Positions 19,050 to 31,127 of a stretch of DNA of 64,000 nt are shown piece by piece. The first letter of the stretch is position 1. Each line of letters opens with the position of its first letter. The DNA comes from Prostheceraeus crozeri. Taxonomy: Eukaryota; Platyhelminthes; Polycladida; Euryleptidae. Under the pieces are notes generated by a model, which worked only from the letters and a program-made list of their open reading frames with translations, did not search any database and had not been told where the DNA came from. The position numbers and the translations under genes are program-made. Where the stretch lies: assembly GCA_907163375.1 (NCBI GenBank), contig CAJQUW010015404.1, positions 72,001 to 136,000 of the forward strand. The letters are read 5' to 3'.

Positions 19050-19065
19050 GGCCCTTAAAAGAGCC
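19050..19065 (-). promoter_or_regulatory. Histone-type 3' stem-loop after the coiled-coil gene
   Basis: Minus strand reads GGCTCTTTTAAGGGCC: a 6-bp stem, 4-base loop TTTA and stem, 16 bases, followed by AACC. This is the size and consensus of the replication-dependent histone mRNA stem-loop, with one G-U pair. It lies 33 bases past the stop predicted after splicing of the last intron. Downstream I see no clear purine-rich U7 site in A. Confidence 0.7.
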
Positions 19066-19097
19066 CATGGGTCGTTCTCCGTCCACCGACACTCCTC

Positions 19098-20246
19098 TCA
19101 CTTCTGCAAAAACTCTGAAAGAAAAAGAATAGGAGATTAGATGAGCTACAAAAATGATCATGTTGAGGAAGCTTACTGGGAACTTTCTTCCGAACTTTTC
19201 GGACGACGAAGTCTTCAAGCTGACCGGTAACGTCCATACTCATGTGGAGACATCGGACTCCGTCGCCCTCATAACACTGCTGGGTCACGTTGGGGTCATC
19301 CGTGATGGTTGGGGCGTCGCATACATTATTCTCAAAGAGGGGAAGATGGACTTCATACACTCTCCTTTTTCGACACTTCAAACGCTCATGCAGTCGCTCC
19401 ACTTCACCCGTCAACCTCTTATTAATAACCTTCACCTCCTCCGTCTCCTTCACCACGCTTCGCATCCGCTCTATCTCTTCATCCTTCCTCGACACACTCG
19501 CCTGCAAACTCTCCACCAAACCTGCCTTCCTCATCAACTCGCTCCTTTCCGCCATCCATTCCTTCTCCTTCTTTCTCAAGCTCTCCAACTCTTTCCCTCG
19601 TTGCCCTATACCCCTCAACCTTCACCTTCAGCTCTTCATTCTCCTTCAAAACTTTTCTATTATTACTTTCCAAAGCCATCACACGATCCTTCATTCTCAC
19701 AAATACCTCCGTGTCATACGCCTCTTGCTGCCGTGGCGATGACGCTGCCATCGGCTTAGCCACTTCCTCCCCCTCCCACTCTTCCTTCAAATCCGCTATG
19801 TCCCCAAACAAATCTTCCATCACCGCATCCAAATCAACATCATCCTTCTTCTTCATATTCGCTCTCAACTCAACTTCCTCATTCGAACTCCCATCACTCG
19901 AAATCACATCACTCGCATTCCTCACCACTTTCTCCCCAATCACGTCCTGAATCGTTGCCACCGCCTTTCTCACCTCTTCCCTTTCCAACAACTCTCCCTC
20001 AAACCATGCCTTGAACCCCTTCTCTCCGATGTTCCCACTCTCACACTGCAAATGCGCCTTCATAAATTCCTTCTCATTCCCCATCACACATTTCCGACAA
20101 GACACACACAACCTCAACATCACTTTCCTCTCATGGCCCATCGTCCCCTCTTTTTCTTTTAAATGTTTCTTCAGTTCGCTACCTCTGGCAATCTTGCCAC
20201 AACTACACTTGCCCACCAACATCTTGGCATTACTCGATTTTGTCAT
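19098..20246 (-). pseudogene. Coiled-coil protein with N-terminal CxC motif
   Basis: The N-terminus has KCSCGKIARGSELKKHLKEK and later CVSCRKC, possible zinc ligands. A long Glu/Lys/Arg-rich coiled coil follows (KDRVMALESNNRKVLKENEEL, ERMRSVVKETEEVK). The C-terminus is a small globular part (VYEVHLPLFENN, GVRCLHMSMDV, FVVRKVRKKV). A last intron (19115-19176, GTAAGC to TTTCAG) precedes a short final exon. The architecture matches the B and E genes at 34960 and 58335 though sequence is very different. This copy is broken, about one or two breaks. No family recognised; a structural or DNA-binding role is a guess. Confidence 0.65.
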
Positions 20247-20253
20247 GATAATT

Positions 20254-20875
20254 CTGTAAAGATAGAGTAAAATTTGATAGCAAGTGTTTATAGGATACTA
20301 CTTGCTGATATGCATTGAAAGACTAAGTCACCAAACATTTGATAGCAAGTCAGCAACCGTTTGGGTGTTAAGCTCTTGAATCCGTTACAGGCATTACTCA
20401 GAGGGGATCTTATCCCAGCTCCAAGGCCTCGACCCACAAATCCAACCTCGATCGGACAGAGCGTGCGTCATATCACTGTGTTGGTATCCGGGCCCAGTTT
20501 TGACATGAAAACCGGTGGAGTTATTTACAAGAGGAAACGACCCAAGTCACAGAGACTCATAAACGACTGCTTTTTATTCAAAAACTTTAATTATTATCAT
20601 TAAATATGAATTTAAATTTTTCAGTATTTTAGTACTACTCATAAAACGTTTATAAGTAGTCTGTCACCTTCAGCATAGCAAACGCTGTCGAATGTTTTTT
20701 GAATCAAGTCTAAAGGACTTGTAGAAGCAAAGTTATTGCCGTTTGAAGATTTCGGCCTACTATCATCAAATGGTCAGTCATGCTATACTGACTAACCTAT
20801 AAGTCTGACACCTTAGCTGATATCAGCAATGTAAAGTCAGAAGTCCGATATCGGACCTCAAGAGAAACGACTTAC
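20254..20875 (-). other. 5' UTR intron of the coiled-coil gene
   Basis: On the minus strand CTACAG|GTAAG at 20875 and CTTTACAG ending at 20254 bound a leader intron that ends just before the ATG at 20246. B (34393-34953) and E (57752-58315) have an intron of like size at the same place. It contains several palindromes such as GTCCGATATCGGAC and no ORF of note. Confidence 0.65.
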
Positions 20876-20922
20876 CTGTAGTCAGTTTCTCAACTTAGTG
20901 AAATTCCTCTCCCGATCCCGTT

Positions 20923-20932
20923 CTTATATACC
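20923..20932 (-). promoter_or_regulatory. TATA box of the coiled-coil gene
   Basis: Minus strand GGTATATAAG, about 50 bases before the leader intron donor. B and E have CATATATAAA at the matching place. Confidence 0.65.
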
Positions 20933-20964
20933 CTGTGAATATGCAATCGATAAGAGGGGGGGGG

Positions 20965-23099
20965 GACGTCAGTGAAATTTCAGAATTTGATGAAAAATGT
21001 TTTGGTGACGGTCCCAGGTCGAAATTCCACACTTTGGAAAATTTTCAAATTTTTACCCATACAAAGTCACTCTGACACTTAGGATTTTTTCAGGTGAGCG
21101 AGCTCCGACCTAAAATCTTGTAACCGCTCTAACTTTTGAACGAAGACAGATAGGAACAAGCCGATTCTTTCACTGAATTTGTCTCACTCTTAGCTTTCAA
21201 ACGAGCTATCGCACGACAAAATCCGTCCACTGGAAGCCAAAATCGAAGCAAGCTGTCCAGAGGGGGGGGGACGTCAGTGAAATTTCAAAATTTGATGAAA
21301 AATGTTTTGGTGACGGTCCCAGGTCGAAATTCCACACTTTGGAAAATTTTCAAAATTTTACCCATACAAAGTCACTCTGACACTTAGGATTTTTTCAGGT
21401 AAGCGAGCTCCGACCTAAAATCTTGTAACCGCTCTAACTTTTGAACGAAGACAGATAGGAACAAGCCGATTCTTTCACTGAATTTGTCTCACTCTTAGCT
21501 TTCAAACGAGCTATCGCACGACAAAATCCGTCCACTGGAAGCCAAAATCGAAGCAAGCTGTCCAGAGGGGGGGGGACGTCAGTGAAATTTCAGAATTTGA
21601 TGAAAAATGTTTTGGTGACGGTCCCAGGTCGAAATTCCACACTTTGGAAAATTTTCAAATTTTTACCCATACAAAGCCACTCTGACACTTAGGATTTTTT
21701 CAGGTGAGCGAGCTCCGACCGAAAATCTTGTAACCGCTCTAACTTTTGAACGAAGACAGATAGGAACAAGCCGATTCTTTCACTGAATTTGTCTCACTCT
21801 TAGCTTTCAAACGAGCTATCGCACGACAAAATCCGTCCACTGGAAGGCAAAATCGAATCAAGCTGTCCAGAGGGGGGGGGACGTCAGTGAAATTTCAAAA
21901 TTTGATGAAAAATGTTTTGGTGACGGTCCCAGGTCGAAATTCCACACTTTGGAAAATTTTCAAAATTTTACCCATACAAAGTCACTCCGACACTTAGGAT
22001 TTTTTCAGGTGAGCGAGCTCCGACCTAAAATCTTGTAACCGCTCTAACTTTTGAACGAAGACAGATAGGAACAAGCCGATTCTTTCACTGAATTTGTCTC
22101 ACTCTTAGCTTTCAAACGAGCTATCGCACGACAAAATCCGTCCACTGGAAGCCAAAATCGAAGCAAGCTGTCCAGAGGGGGGGGGACGTCAGTGAAATTT
22201 CAGAATTTGATGAAAAATGTTTTGGTGACGGTCCCAGGTCGAAATTCCACACTTTGGAAAATTTTCAAATTTTTACCCATACAAAGCCACTCTGACACTT
22301 AGGATTTTTTCAGGTGAGCGAGCTCCGACCGAAAATCTTGTAACCGCTCTAACTTTTGAACGAAGACAGATAGGAACAAGCCGATTCTTTCACTGAATTT
22401 GTCTCACTCTTAGCTTTCAAACGAGCTATCGCACGACAAAATCCGTCCACTGGAAGCCAAAATCGAAGCAAGCTGTCCAGAGGGGGGGGGACGTCAGTGA
22501 AATTTCAAAATTTGATGAAAAATGTTTTGGTGACGGTCGCAGGTCGAAATTCCACACTTTGGAAAATTTTCAAAATTTTACCCATACAAAGTCACTCTGA
22601 CACTTAGGATTTTTTCAGGTAAGCGAGCTCCGACCTAAAATCTTGTAACCGCTCTAACTTTTGAACGAAGACAGATAGGAACAAGCCGATTCTTTCACTG
22701 AATTTGTCTCACTCTTAGCTTTCAAACGAGCTATCGCACGACAAAATCCGTCCACTGGAAGCCAAAATCGAAGCAAGCTGTCCAGAGGGGGGGGGGACGT
22801 CAGTGAAATTTCAAAATTTGATGAAAAATGTTTTGGTGACGGTCGCAGGTCGAAATTCCACACTTTGGAAAATTTTCAAAATTTTACCCATACAAAGTCA
22901 CTCTGACACTTAGGATTTTTTCAGGTAAGCGAGCTCTGACCTAAAATCTTGTAACCGCTCTAACTTTTGAACGAAGACAGATAGGAACAAGCCGATTCTT
23001 TCACTGAATTTGTCTCACTCTTAGCTTTCAAACGAGCTATCGCACGACAAAATCCGTCCACTGGAAGCCAAAATCGAATCAAGCTGTCCAGAGGGGGGG
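20965..23099 (-). repeat. 305-bp subterminal tandem repeat, seven units
   Basis: The mark GACGTCAG after a run of eight or more G recurs at 20965, 21270, 21575, 21880, 22185, 22490, 22796 and 23100, steps of 304-306 bases. Units are nearly identical and alternate between two sub-types over the first six. The last partial unit runs into the terminal repeat. The left end of A has only about a third of one unit (776-888), so the array is a one-sided expansion. Confidence 0.97.
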
Positions 23100-23665
23100 G
23101 ACGTCAGCGAAAATTTTTCTCTCCGATTGACTTGAAACTCACCATACCGATGCAGAATTTCACCCTGAATCCGAATCTGGCCTCCGTTTTCTCATCCGAT
23201 GCTTCGTTTGGGCGCTACACACCAAAACGTCCCAAATTCTAACTCTGTTAAAATTTTGAAGAAAAATTTTTTTCTCGTCGATTGCCTTGAAACTCACCCT
23301 ACCGATGCAGAATTTTACGCTGAATCCGAATCTGGCAGCCATTTCACCATCCACGACAACCTAGACGGTCGCCCACGTCAACCTAGACGGTCGCCCACGT
23401 CAACCTGGACGGTCGCCCACGTCAACCAGGCGGTCGGACCAACTCACCCGAGTCTCACACTCTGTAGTTTTCGAGGGGGGGGGGAGTCAGCGAACATGTT
23501 GTGAACGTAAACCCACCTAGACGGCACACCACGACAGACCACAACCTCTGTCGTTCCAGAGGGGGGGGGACTCAGACACGAAGCACCACGGCGGCCGACC
23601 ACGACACTCTACCGTTCCAGAGGGGGGGGGGGCGCCGGTCGAGTGTTTGTCACTTGCTTACTACT
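22970..23665 (-). repeat. Right terminal inverted repeat of Polinton A
   Basis: Reverse complement of 145-888 with about seven substitutions by eye, G/C-run length changes and three instead of five 22-bp units (23361-23426). Confidence 0.95.
23361..23426 (-). repeat. 22-bp minisatellite, three units, in right TIR
   Basis: CTAGACGGTCGCCCACGTCAAC and its near copies occur three times, the reverse complement of the five-unit array at 387-496. Confidence 0.95.
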
Positions 23666-23671
23666 GCCATT
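23666..23671. repeat. Target site duplication of Polinton A, right copy (GCCATT)
   Basis: Identical to 139-144 and directly adjoining the terminal CT of the element. Confidence 0.95.
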
Positions 23672-24110
23672 GGAGAAAATTCTGACATGAAAGATCTCTG
23701 GACGGTGACCAAAATGATTTTGATTTTGTCACACGGAAATAGTTCTGTCGAATCCAGTTTTTCGGTGAACAAAAATTTCTTAGTCGTAAATTTGCACAAT
23801 CAATCTCTTATAGCTCAGCGCATGGCGTTTGATCACTTGAACGCTTGCGGTGGTCCATTAAACGTTGTAATTACACCTGAATTGAAAAAGTCCGTAGGTC
23901 TGGCTAGGCAGCGGTATCGGAATGCACTTGAAATGAAAAAAACGACTTCACATGAGTCACATGAAAAAGACAAACGAAAGAGGCGCGCTGAAGAGTAAAT
24001 AGAGGAGTTGAGATGCAAGAAGATGACTGTTATGGCAAATGCGAAGGCAGTAGAGAATGCAATAAACAAGAAAATGGTGGAGACACTAAAAATAATCAAA
24101 ATCTAGAGTG
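23672..24110 (+). pseudogene. hAT-like transposase gene, C-terminal piece
   Basis: The frame reads GENSDMKDLWTVTKMILIL, then SHGNSSVESSFSVNKNFLV and LHNQSLIAQRMAFDHL, which is the hAT C-terminal dimerisation region (compare S-H-G-x-A-x-V-E-R-G-F-S-x-N-K in relatives). A coiled, Lys/Arg-rich tail follows, with a stop at 23996-23998 after which similarity seems to run on (IEELRCKKMTVM). It continues the piece at 1-138 across element A. The altered Arg and Gly of the signature and the stop suggest a decayed copy. Confidence 0.7.
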
Positions 24111-24178
24111 ATATTTTAGTGAACTCTACAATAGATGTTAGCATGATCACTATCGTTTTCCATTAATCTTCATGTACA

Positions 24179-24206
24179 ATTTATATATATATATATATAT
24201 ATATAT
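24179..24206. repeat. (TA)n microsatellite
   Basis: About 13 TA dinucleotides in a row. Confidence 0.95.
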
Positions 24207-24404
24207 CGTCTTTTTGTAGATTTTAATATTTCACGTTGAATGAGGAGTAAAAATAATGCAAGAAGTTCATCATATGTTATGAAAGCGTCAAATATACTTT
24301 GATTAATGCAAATGAAAGACTTATATCCGGATTTTTCATCTTATGCGCTAAAGAACATGATAGAGTAGATGGTATTCAGTCAACATGAACAAAAATTAGC
24401 GAAA

Positions 24405-24489
24405 TATATACTTTTGAAAAGCCTGGAAAATCCTTAAAAAACCTGGAAAAACCTGGAATTTGATGGTCCAAAAGCCGCGGGCACCCTGT
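24405..24489 (+). repeat. Terminal region of a hAT-like transposon, ending GCACCCTG
   Basis: Repeated CCTGGAAAA words lead to GGGCACCCTG. Reverse complement begins CAGGGTGCCC, the CAGGG start common to hAT termini, and another candidate hAT terminus at 32033 starts CAGGGTTCGTACGG. It plausibly is the 3' end of the transposon carrying the gene at 1-138 and 23672-24110. Confidence 0.5.
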
Positions 24490-27400
24490 GTGTACATGCT
24501 AGTGTAATTAATTTAAATGACATAATAGAAATAATTTATGAAACTGCTCCCCTTAATTGTACAATTTGGAGGAACTCAACTGCATTATTGAAGATATTCA
24601 CAGTGGTCATCGCTTTGTCAAATACAAACGAATAGAGTGAAAGCTCTTACTATGTATCCACATCCTCACCTTCAAATGGAATGATTTCTGTTTTCAGGAT
24701 AACAAAATGAATGTATATCGCAGGGAAGCCACAACAGAGCGATGTAATCATTTGGGCATTTCTGTCGCTTGGCAATAAGCGCAAGAAAGGATTAATCGCG
24801 AGCTGAAGGCCTACCAAACATATGCAGGTCTTAGAATAGTGCAGAACGTGATAGAAGACATTCACACTCTCATCGGAAATCAAAGCGAAGAAAAAAGAGT
24901 GGCTTACCAAAGAGGCCCCATAAAAGTGTTATCCATGCTGGACGATGTAGTGGTTGATGAAGCTGAGTGGTCGGCAATGACTGAAGCCGAGCAGAGTGAC
25001 CTTTTGGTGTTCAAGCGATCAAGTATAGGTATTTAGACGCAAGTCTTTCTACAAGTTTGTGGCAGTTTTTTTCGACAAGTATAAGTACCAGTTCTGTTAC
25101 TACTACGACAAAAATATCATTGATTGTGCTTTTCTGCGGCAGTACAGCTATTTCATCTAACGAATGTTCCGTGACAAAAACATCTTTGTAACGGTAGATA
25201 CTGATCTCAAACACCATTTGTTATTGTCGGTTTTTTATCAGTGATGATTCCTCTTCCCAAGCTGCGGTAATAAAATCAATGACACAGTTATTGAGTCAAT
25301 ACAAAAATATTCTATGCCTTTACTTCATATTCAACATTTAGTATCAATAAAGTAATGTTAATTTATACGAAGTCTAACACAGCATCAAAAATTTAGAACG
25401 AGGTGATCGATTCAATGAGTATAGAGAAGATTGTTAGTTACTCTCGTTGGCTTCTGAGGTAATATAGCTTATTGAAATATGTTTGAAATGCATTTTTCCC
25501 GACAATAATGAGGCGGTTTGTAAATGCAGATGAGTGTCTGTTTCAACATATGGGGCATAGAAGCTTCCATAGAAATTAGAGCAATCTGAAAAGACTTGCC
25601 ATTAGTGGTTGATTTTTTTCTCCTACATTGTCACCTAAATATGGTGTACTAAAACTGCCTACCAGAAAATGATGGTGGATTTACATGAATTTGATTTTTA
25701 TGCCCTTCACGTCGAATTATTTAAATCAATTTAGCATGGATCTTGCAAGGTTGATGACGATTATCATTGCGGCACTGTATCTCAGTATCCATGAGGACTG
25801 ACAACACATCACAGTATGTAAGTATTTCGTAATGAAGTTAGGAAGATGTGCTAAGAATCTGGCTTCCACATGATTAAGTATGTACCTGGTCTGTCTCAGA
25901 ATCAACTGAGAAAACATTTTCCTTTTTGCCTACGACGAATCACATGACGCTGACCCTTACTAATTCTGAGACATTGATATTGTGATTGCACAATGATGAA
26001 TTTTCGACCGTTCCGCAATCGCTGGCAGCATCTGTTTCAGGGATCACAGGTGGTTACAGTAGCGTTCATCGGGTGAAGCAGTATGGAACCCGAAACAAGC
26101 GGTGAAGCCCGATGCGTCCCCTATACAGGTTCCGCCAGACTTAAGTGAGTAGGCGTCCATAGACTTTTCACGACAATTGAACATGGTAAATGTATAATCC
26201 TTAAGCTCAATGCCGATCGGCGGCATTGAAAATATAGAACTCTGATCTCACCAAATTCGAATACATTCTGAAAAATTTTGCCCAAGGACTATTTGTTGTG
26301 TCCCGTTTACAAAATCGACAGCCACGCTTAACACGACTTGGTTGTTGAATTGTGTAAGTATTCCTAATTCCCGGCAGCTTCAATCAAACAGAAATGAGGA
26401 TTTTAAGATTCATTCGCATCTGTGTAGCTAATATTCTTTACATCACTTCTGCCCAGAGAAATGACTCAAGTCAGACATTCCCTACCCATGATAATTAAGC
26501 TGAAGAATGCATGTGCATATAAATTTCATTCAATGATTTTCATGACAATCACATTTAATGTGACAGATATGAAAAATTTGATATGAAAAATCGGGACTTC
26601 TACTTTTTCCCACCCACATTTTTCAAGTTTTCCAAAATCATCAAATTTCGCCAAAGTTAGTTACATTGGGTTTAGAATAGACTTGATCTGTCAACGAGTG
26701 ACACTACAACACGACTGAGAAATCTTACTTGAACACTGGGATGAAGGATTGGTCCCTTGGATACTCAATTGAAATACAAGGTACAGCTGTGATCATGAAC
26801 TTCGTGTGATTGTTGTCTACAGACAAATGACGAGCAGCTGTCTAATTCTGAGGCTGTAAATGTTATACAAGTCAGATAAGAGGAGTATTACACACTCAAA
26901 GCTATGCGAAGTTAGTGAGACTGCCCGTAGGAGCAAGAGAAGATCGTTGACGATGCAGCACTTTCGGGTGTCAACAATAGAAATGTGGGGGGGGGAAGAA
27001 TGGCAGCATCGAAAAATCTGCTAATCAGGTGCATTCCGTCGGTTCAGTCTGCAGATATTCCGTGACGAAGATTGTTTAAGAAATTTGAAGTGAGACTAAA
27101 GCGGGGGTACTGTGTTAAGTAGAAATATATAAGCCTCACAGCAACTAAGGATGGAAAAAATAGGAGTATAAACTTGGTAGTGCAATATGGGTCAAAAGGA
27201 GGACAATGGAGACATTTTTCGACTAATTTTTGTTTGCTTTTGACTATTTTCTTGATTTTTTCAGTTTCCTTTTTGTGAACAAAACACTCGAAGTTCAGAA
27301 GGCACTTCTTTCAACTGTCAGCCTTAACACCAGCACAACTTCTGGTGCAGAGCAAAGCAAGTCCGCTCGAACCAGATCCGATTATTCACCAGGCCTCAAT

Positions 27401-28844
27401 AATCGAAATGTTCGCCAGTTTGCGAATAAAAGGGATTGTGCCAACCATTCTTTATCGATTAACTAACGCTATTTTTGAACATAACCTGTTTTGTCACCAA
27501 GCATCACTCTCTCAGAGTAATGCCTTTCAAAACTAGACTATCTGAGTAATTGGTTTTGCAATTGGAGTCAATGTCCTTTCTGTACGTACGAGAGCATGCA
27601 ACTGTTGATGGGATATCGATTCCATGCGAACACATATAATGCATTACCAACAAGGCAAGAATGAACGTCATCTTGACGTTCAATGATTCATCTGGACGGA
27701 ATGACAGTTGTGAATCTCCGTGATTACTCGATGACTACACATTCGTTTATGTATTTCATTCTTTCATGTTTTAGGGATTTCCACGATGATAATCCTGTAA
27801 AAGAAGAAGTAAATAACAGAAAGATTAACGAAGATCGGTACTTCGAAAGCATTAAAGAGGAGCAGCAGATAATCGATTTAGGTGAGTCATCGCTCACCTT
27901 CCGTTTATCAGAAATATCCTATTTGTTTTCTAGAGGAATATGCGGCCTCAGAACTACCAGGAATATCTTCTGATGAACTTGAAGCCAGTCGTCATTGAGG
28001 TCATTGGGCATGAGCTCATCAATCATGAATGCAATGGAATAGTGAGCGAAAGATGTTTAATCCATTTGAACTTGATGTAACAATGTTGTTTGCCTTGTTC
28101 CAAACTATATACAGACTTGACATCTGAAGTTTGATGTGAGTCAGTGGCGACTCATGCATGTAGTTCACAACTGATTCTTACACAATTGCACCACCGTATT
28201 TCCTCTAATAAGCCCTGTGGTGTTTATTCACAATCGCCTGCTTTCAAGTGCGTTATTGATTAGAGGGCGGCGTTTGTTATAGTGAAGGCGTACTTATGGG
28301 GTTTTTTTCAACAATAATTGCAGGCCTGTGACTACGGAAAATATGTGGAAGCTATCCAGCATTCTTCGTACTGTATTGCCAATTTTTTTCTTTACCGACA
28401 AGGCCTGGTGGATTTGACGGTGATTGAACACGATGTCGGACTAATGTCATGGAATAAACAGTGCAGTACTTGTATCTGCTGTTTTTTCCATTGTCATGTG
28501 ACCATATTTATTTCATTATATTTTGTGACTTCTAACAGTCACATCATTAAGCATTCCAGTGATGTTTGATAGCTTTATCCTTGCTGTTTAGCTCAATCCG
28601 CAGTAGACCCAGTCAATGCTCTCTGATTTTCTTGATATCAATGTTGCGGCGTTTGTTAAAAAGTTGACATCCTGGCTGCAGCGCTTACTAGAGGGCGGCG
28701 TTTCTAACAGCAAATGCGGTATTTGAATTTTGATAATTATTCAAGACTTTTCCTTTCTTTCGCCCACTTAGATAATTCTTATGGGGAAGCATCAATTCAT
28801 CTCTTCTTCGTTTCGGAAGAAATTTGTTTCCTCGGCTGGTTTAT
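24490..28844. other. Host DNA with no supported gene
   Basis: AT-rich and rich in stops in all frames. A short coding-like stretch near 24790-25030 (ELKAYQTYAGLRIVQNVIEDI, then an acidic LDDVVVDEAEWSAM) may be a decayed exon of an unknown gene. ACTAGAGGGCGGCGTTT-like words occur near 28260 and 28690, a short dispersed repeat. Otherwise I see nothing. Confidence 0.4.
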
Positions 28845-29625
28845 AAATAAAAAACCGCATTCATATTGGTGTTTAAGAAACATTTGTAGCTTTAATAGAA
28901 CGACATGCTTCGCAAGTTCTCCGTCAGGTTATACACGAGACTGACAAACTAAGTGTGAAATACAGAAGATGGCAGGCAGTCCACATAGATATCGATGACG
29001 CAACATTCAAGCTAAATTATATAAAATAGATGAAAGATACTATTTACAAAAAAAAGTTAGTAGATACGTTTTCATTAATTACAGCACAAAGAAACGAAGT
29101 GTCACCACGGAAGAAGTAAGCACGGAACATGTTCATTATGCACACAGAGATCTGGAGTATCACGTGTAATGCACAATGCTTCTAAAATTCGCAGTACGCG
29201 TTCATTGTCAGATTTAAATGCAATTTTGAAGCGTGATCGTACCTAAGAAGCGGATATGTCACAAACTTGTAGATGGCGGGTCACGGCACTGTTGGATATT
29301 CTAGTGGAACGTGGAGGACACTTAGTAACTGAGGACAAACAGTTTGGAACATATTACCGAATGCGCTGTAATGAATGAAGACGTATCTACTAACTTTTCT
29401 TTGTAAGTAGTTCGTTATAATCTTTCACTTCGTTTTTATGTAATTCTTATGTTGAATGTTGCGTCATCGATATCTATGTGAACTGCCATCTTCTGTATTG
29501 CACACTTAGCTTGTCAGTCCTTTGTCTAACCTGACTGAGAGCGGGCGAAACATGTCGTTCCATTAAAGTTACAAAACGTTTGTTGAACATCAATATGAAA
29601 GCGGCTTTGTTTTTTATTTATAAAG
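28845..29625. repeat. Inverted repeat with about 250-bp arms
   Basis: 28845-29095 is the imperfect reverse complement of about 29368-29625: for example ATCGATGACGCAACATTCAA on the left against its complement at 29455-29475, and GGAACGACATG/CATGTCGTTCC. A 270-base centre separates the arms. No transposase is seen, so it could be a foldback or MITE-like element, or two inverted copies of a repeat end. CTGACTGAGAGCGGGCGAAAC near 29530 recalls repeat termini with ribozyme-like words but does not fit a hammerhead core. Confidence 0.7.
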
Positions 29626-31127
29626 TCTTCTTCTCTTTTGAATTTTAAAATACAATGACACCAATGTCAATATAGATCAATGCCCCATTAAGTTGAATTA
29701 TTATTATAGCTCTTTTTCGTGTTCTTAAATGATTGCTTAAAATCCTTCAATGCTCATGTGAAAAGCATGGTAACTGCTTCTGTCGAAATGCTTTATTTGA
29801 AAGGCACGATAGCTCTTGAATTGAATGCATTTGCAGTTAGTCATAGTTAGCAAAATTCTTGATATGAACCATGACATCAAGGGTAAAACGTTTGATGACC
29901 ATCACAGGCTGCTGCAATCATGCATGAGGGAAGATTTTATAACAAGACTGACAACATGATTCAATTATGTGCTAATTATAATCACCAGCCTATAAGCTGG
30001 CTCATGTAGGCCGTCTCACAGCTTTACAACTTATCACCGGTAAGTTAAGAGAGTATCTGACGTAATTCTGGTATATTCTATTGGTCGATGGTCTTCGGCG
30101 TCCAACGCCTTCTTTACGGTCGATGGTCTAATGGCCTGGTTTATAGCGTACGTCTTACTATTCTCATGCAAGATGACGGTGTAATTCAGGTGGCGACTGA
30201 TGCGAGTGCTCTTCACTACAACATCAGTAATTTGGCGGGTAAGTTCGAACTTTATGACATTTTATGCCAAAATCCATGAGAACTCCATAGATCTAGACAT
30301 TATAGGCCTACATGTTTATGCTATGTAGCAGTGTGATACAATGCGTTTTATTTTCTCTTAGGAAACTGCAGATGCTCCTATATTTTACGTTTGAACTTTT
30401 TAATCAAAGCTATAGATTGTAAAGTGTGATGCTATACAATATAATGATTATGGATATAATTGTATTCGAACTTGTATTCCCCAACTGTTGCTCTAAAACA
30501 ATTTATTGGTTTATTTGACTAGAGACACCTTCGAAGTCTACGAATTTGTGGTATTCATTTTCCTGAATCTAAGTGCCCTGGAAGCGTTACGAAAGGAATC
30601 TTCGAAGCGTCTGGAAAAGTTTGCGCATAGAGCATGGATTTGTGTGTTGCTGTGGAGTCAGGGTTGTCATATTTTATATTCTGGTGCGTCGTGCACGACA
30701 GGAATATAGATTACACACACATAGCTTCTCAGTAGATCAGACGGCTATTCTGATGAACAAATCAATAGCATTTATAGTTCGAAAATGAGGTTGTCCGGTA
30801 ATGCCTCCAAATATAATATAAAGACCAAATTCCTGGAAATTATCTATGTATATTACTGATATTTCGAATGTCGTCCTTTGTCAAGACACAGAAAAATTCA
30901 CTAAAGTATGGAAATGCGCACACGAACAAAATATGCTTATATGCACTTTAATATACATGTACACATTTGACAAATCGATGAGAAATCAGTCATTTCGATC
31001 TTCCTGTTAAGTTAAAGTTCAAAAGATCTAATTTGTCGAGATTCGGTCAATGTAGTATCAACAGCATCTCTCTACATTTGTCAGTAATTTGTTTATCAAA
31101 ATAATCAATGGAACTTCCTTGACGTTT
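29626..31127. other. Host DNA, no gene seen
   Basis: AT-rich, no long ORF with coding character. A tandem-looking GATGGTCTxCGGCG / GATGGTCTAATGGC word pair at 30087-30135 is minor. Confidence 0.4.

Larger units (their letters stand above)
145..23665 (+). mobile_element. Polinton (Maverick) A, full length, about 23.5 kb
   Basis: Both terminal inverted repeats and a perfect 6-bp target duplication are present. Between them lie the family hallmarks: protein-primed DNA polymerase B, chromodomain integrase, FtsK/HerA-type packaging ATPase, adenain-type cysteine protease, double jelly-roll capsid protein and penton-like proteins. It looks nearly whole, with perhaps six to ten breaks among its genes. 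The two ends differ at only about 1% of positions by eye, so insertion looks recent. It sits inside a hAT-like transposase gene. Size falls in the usual 15-25 kb range or slightly above. Confidence 0.96.

Noticed and set aside
18804-19140. ORFs at the end of the 206-bp array
   Set aside because: Only the last unit reads open and the frame leads into unrelated sequence.
18925-20259. Several long + strand ORFs opposite the coiled-coil gene
   Set aside because: They are low-complexity Ser/Pro/Leu-rich shadows of the antisense coiled-coil frame; the same happens opposite 34960-35900 and 58335-59400.
24839-25217. Coding-like stretch with an acidic segment
   Set aside because: Interrupted just upstream and without a recognised domain, so not called as a gene.
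27230-28569. Short ORFs of 60-96 aa in host DNA
   Set aside because: No domains, no splice context and composition as expected by chance in AT-rich DNA.
29520-29545. Hammerhead ribozyme-like words CTGACTGAGAGCGGGCGAAAC
   Set aside because: The conserved CUGANGA core is not matched and no stem III pairing was found.
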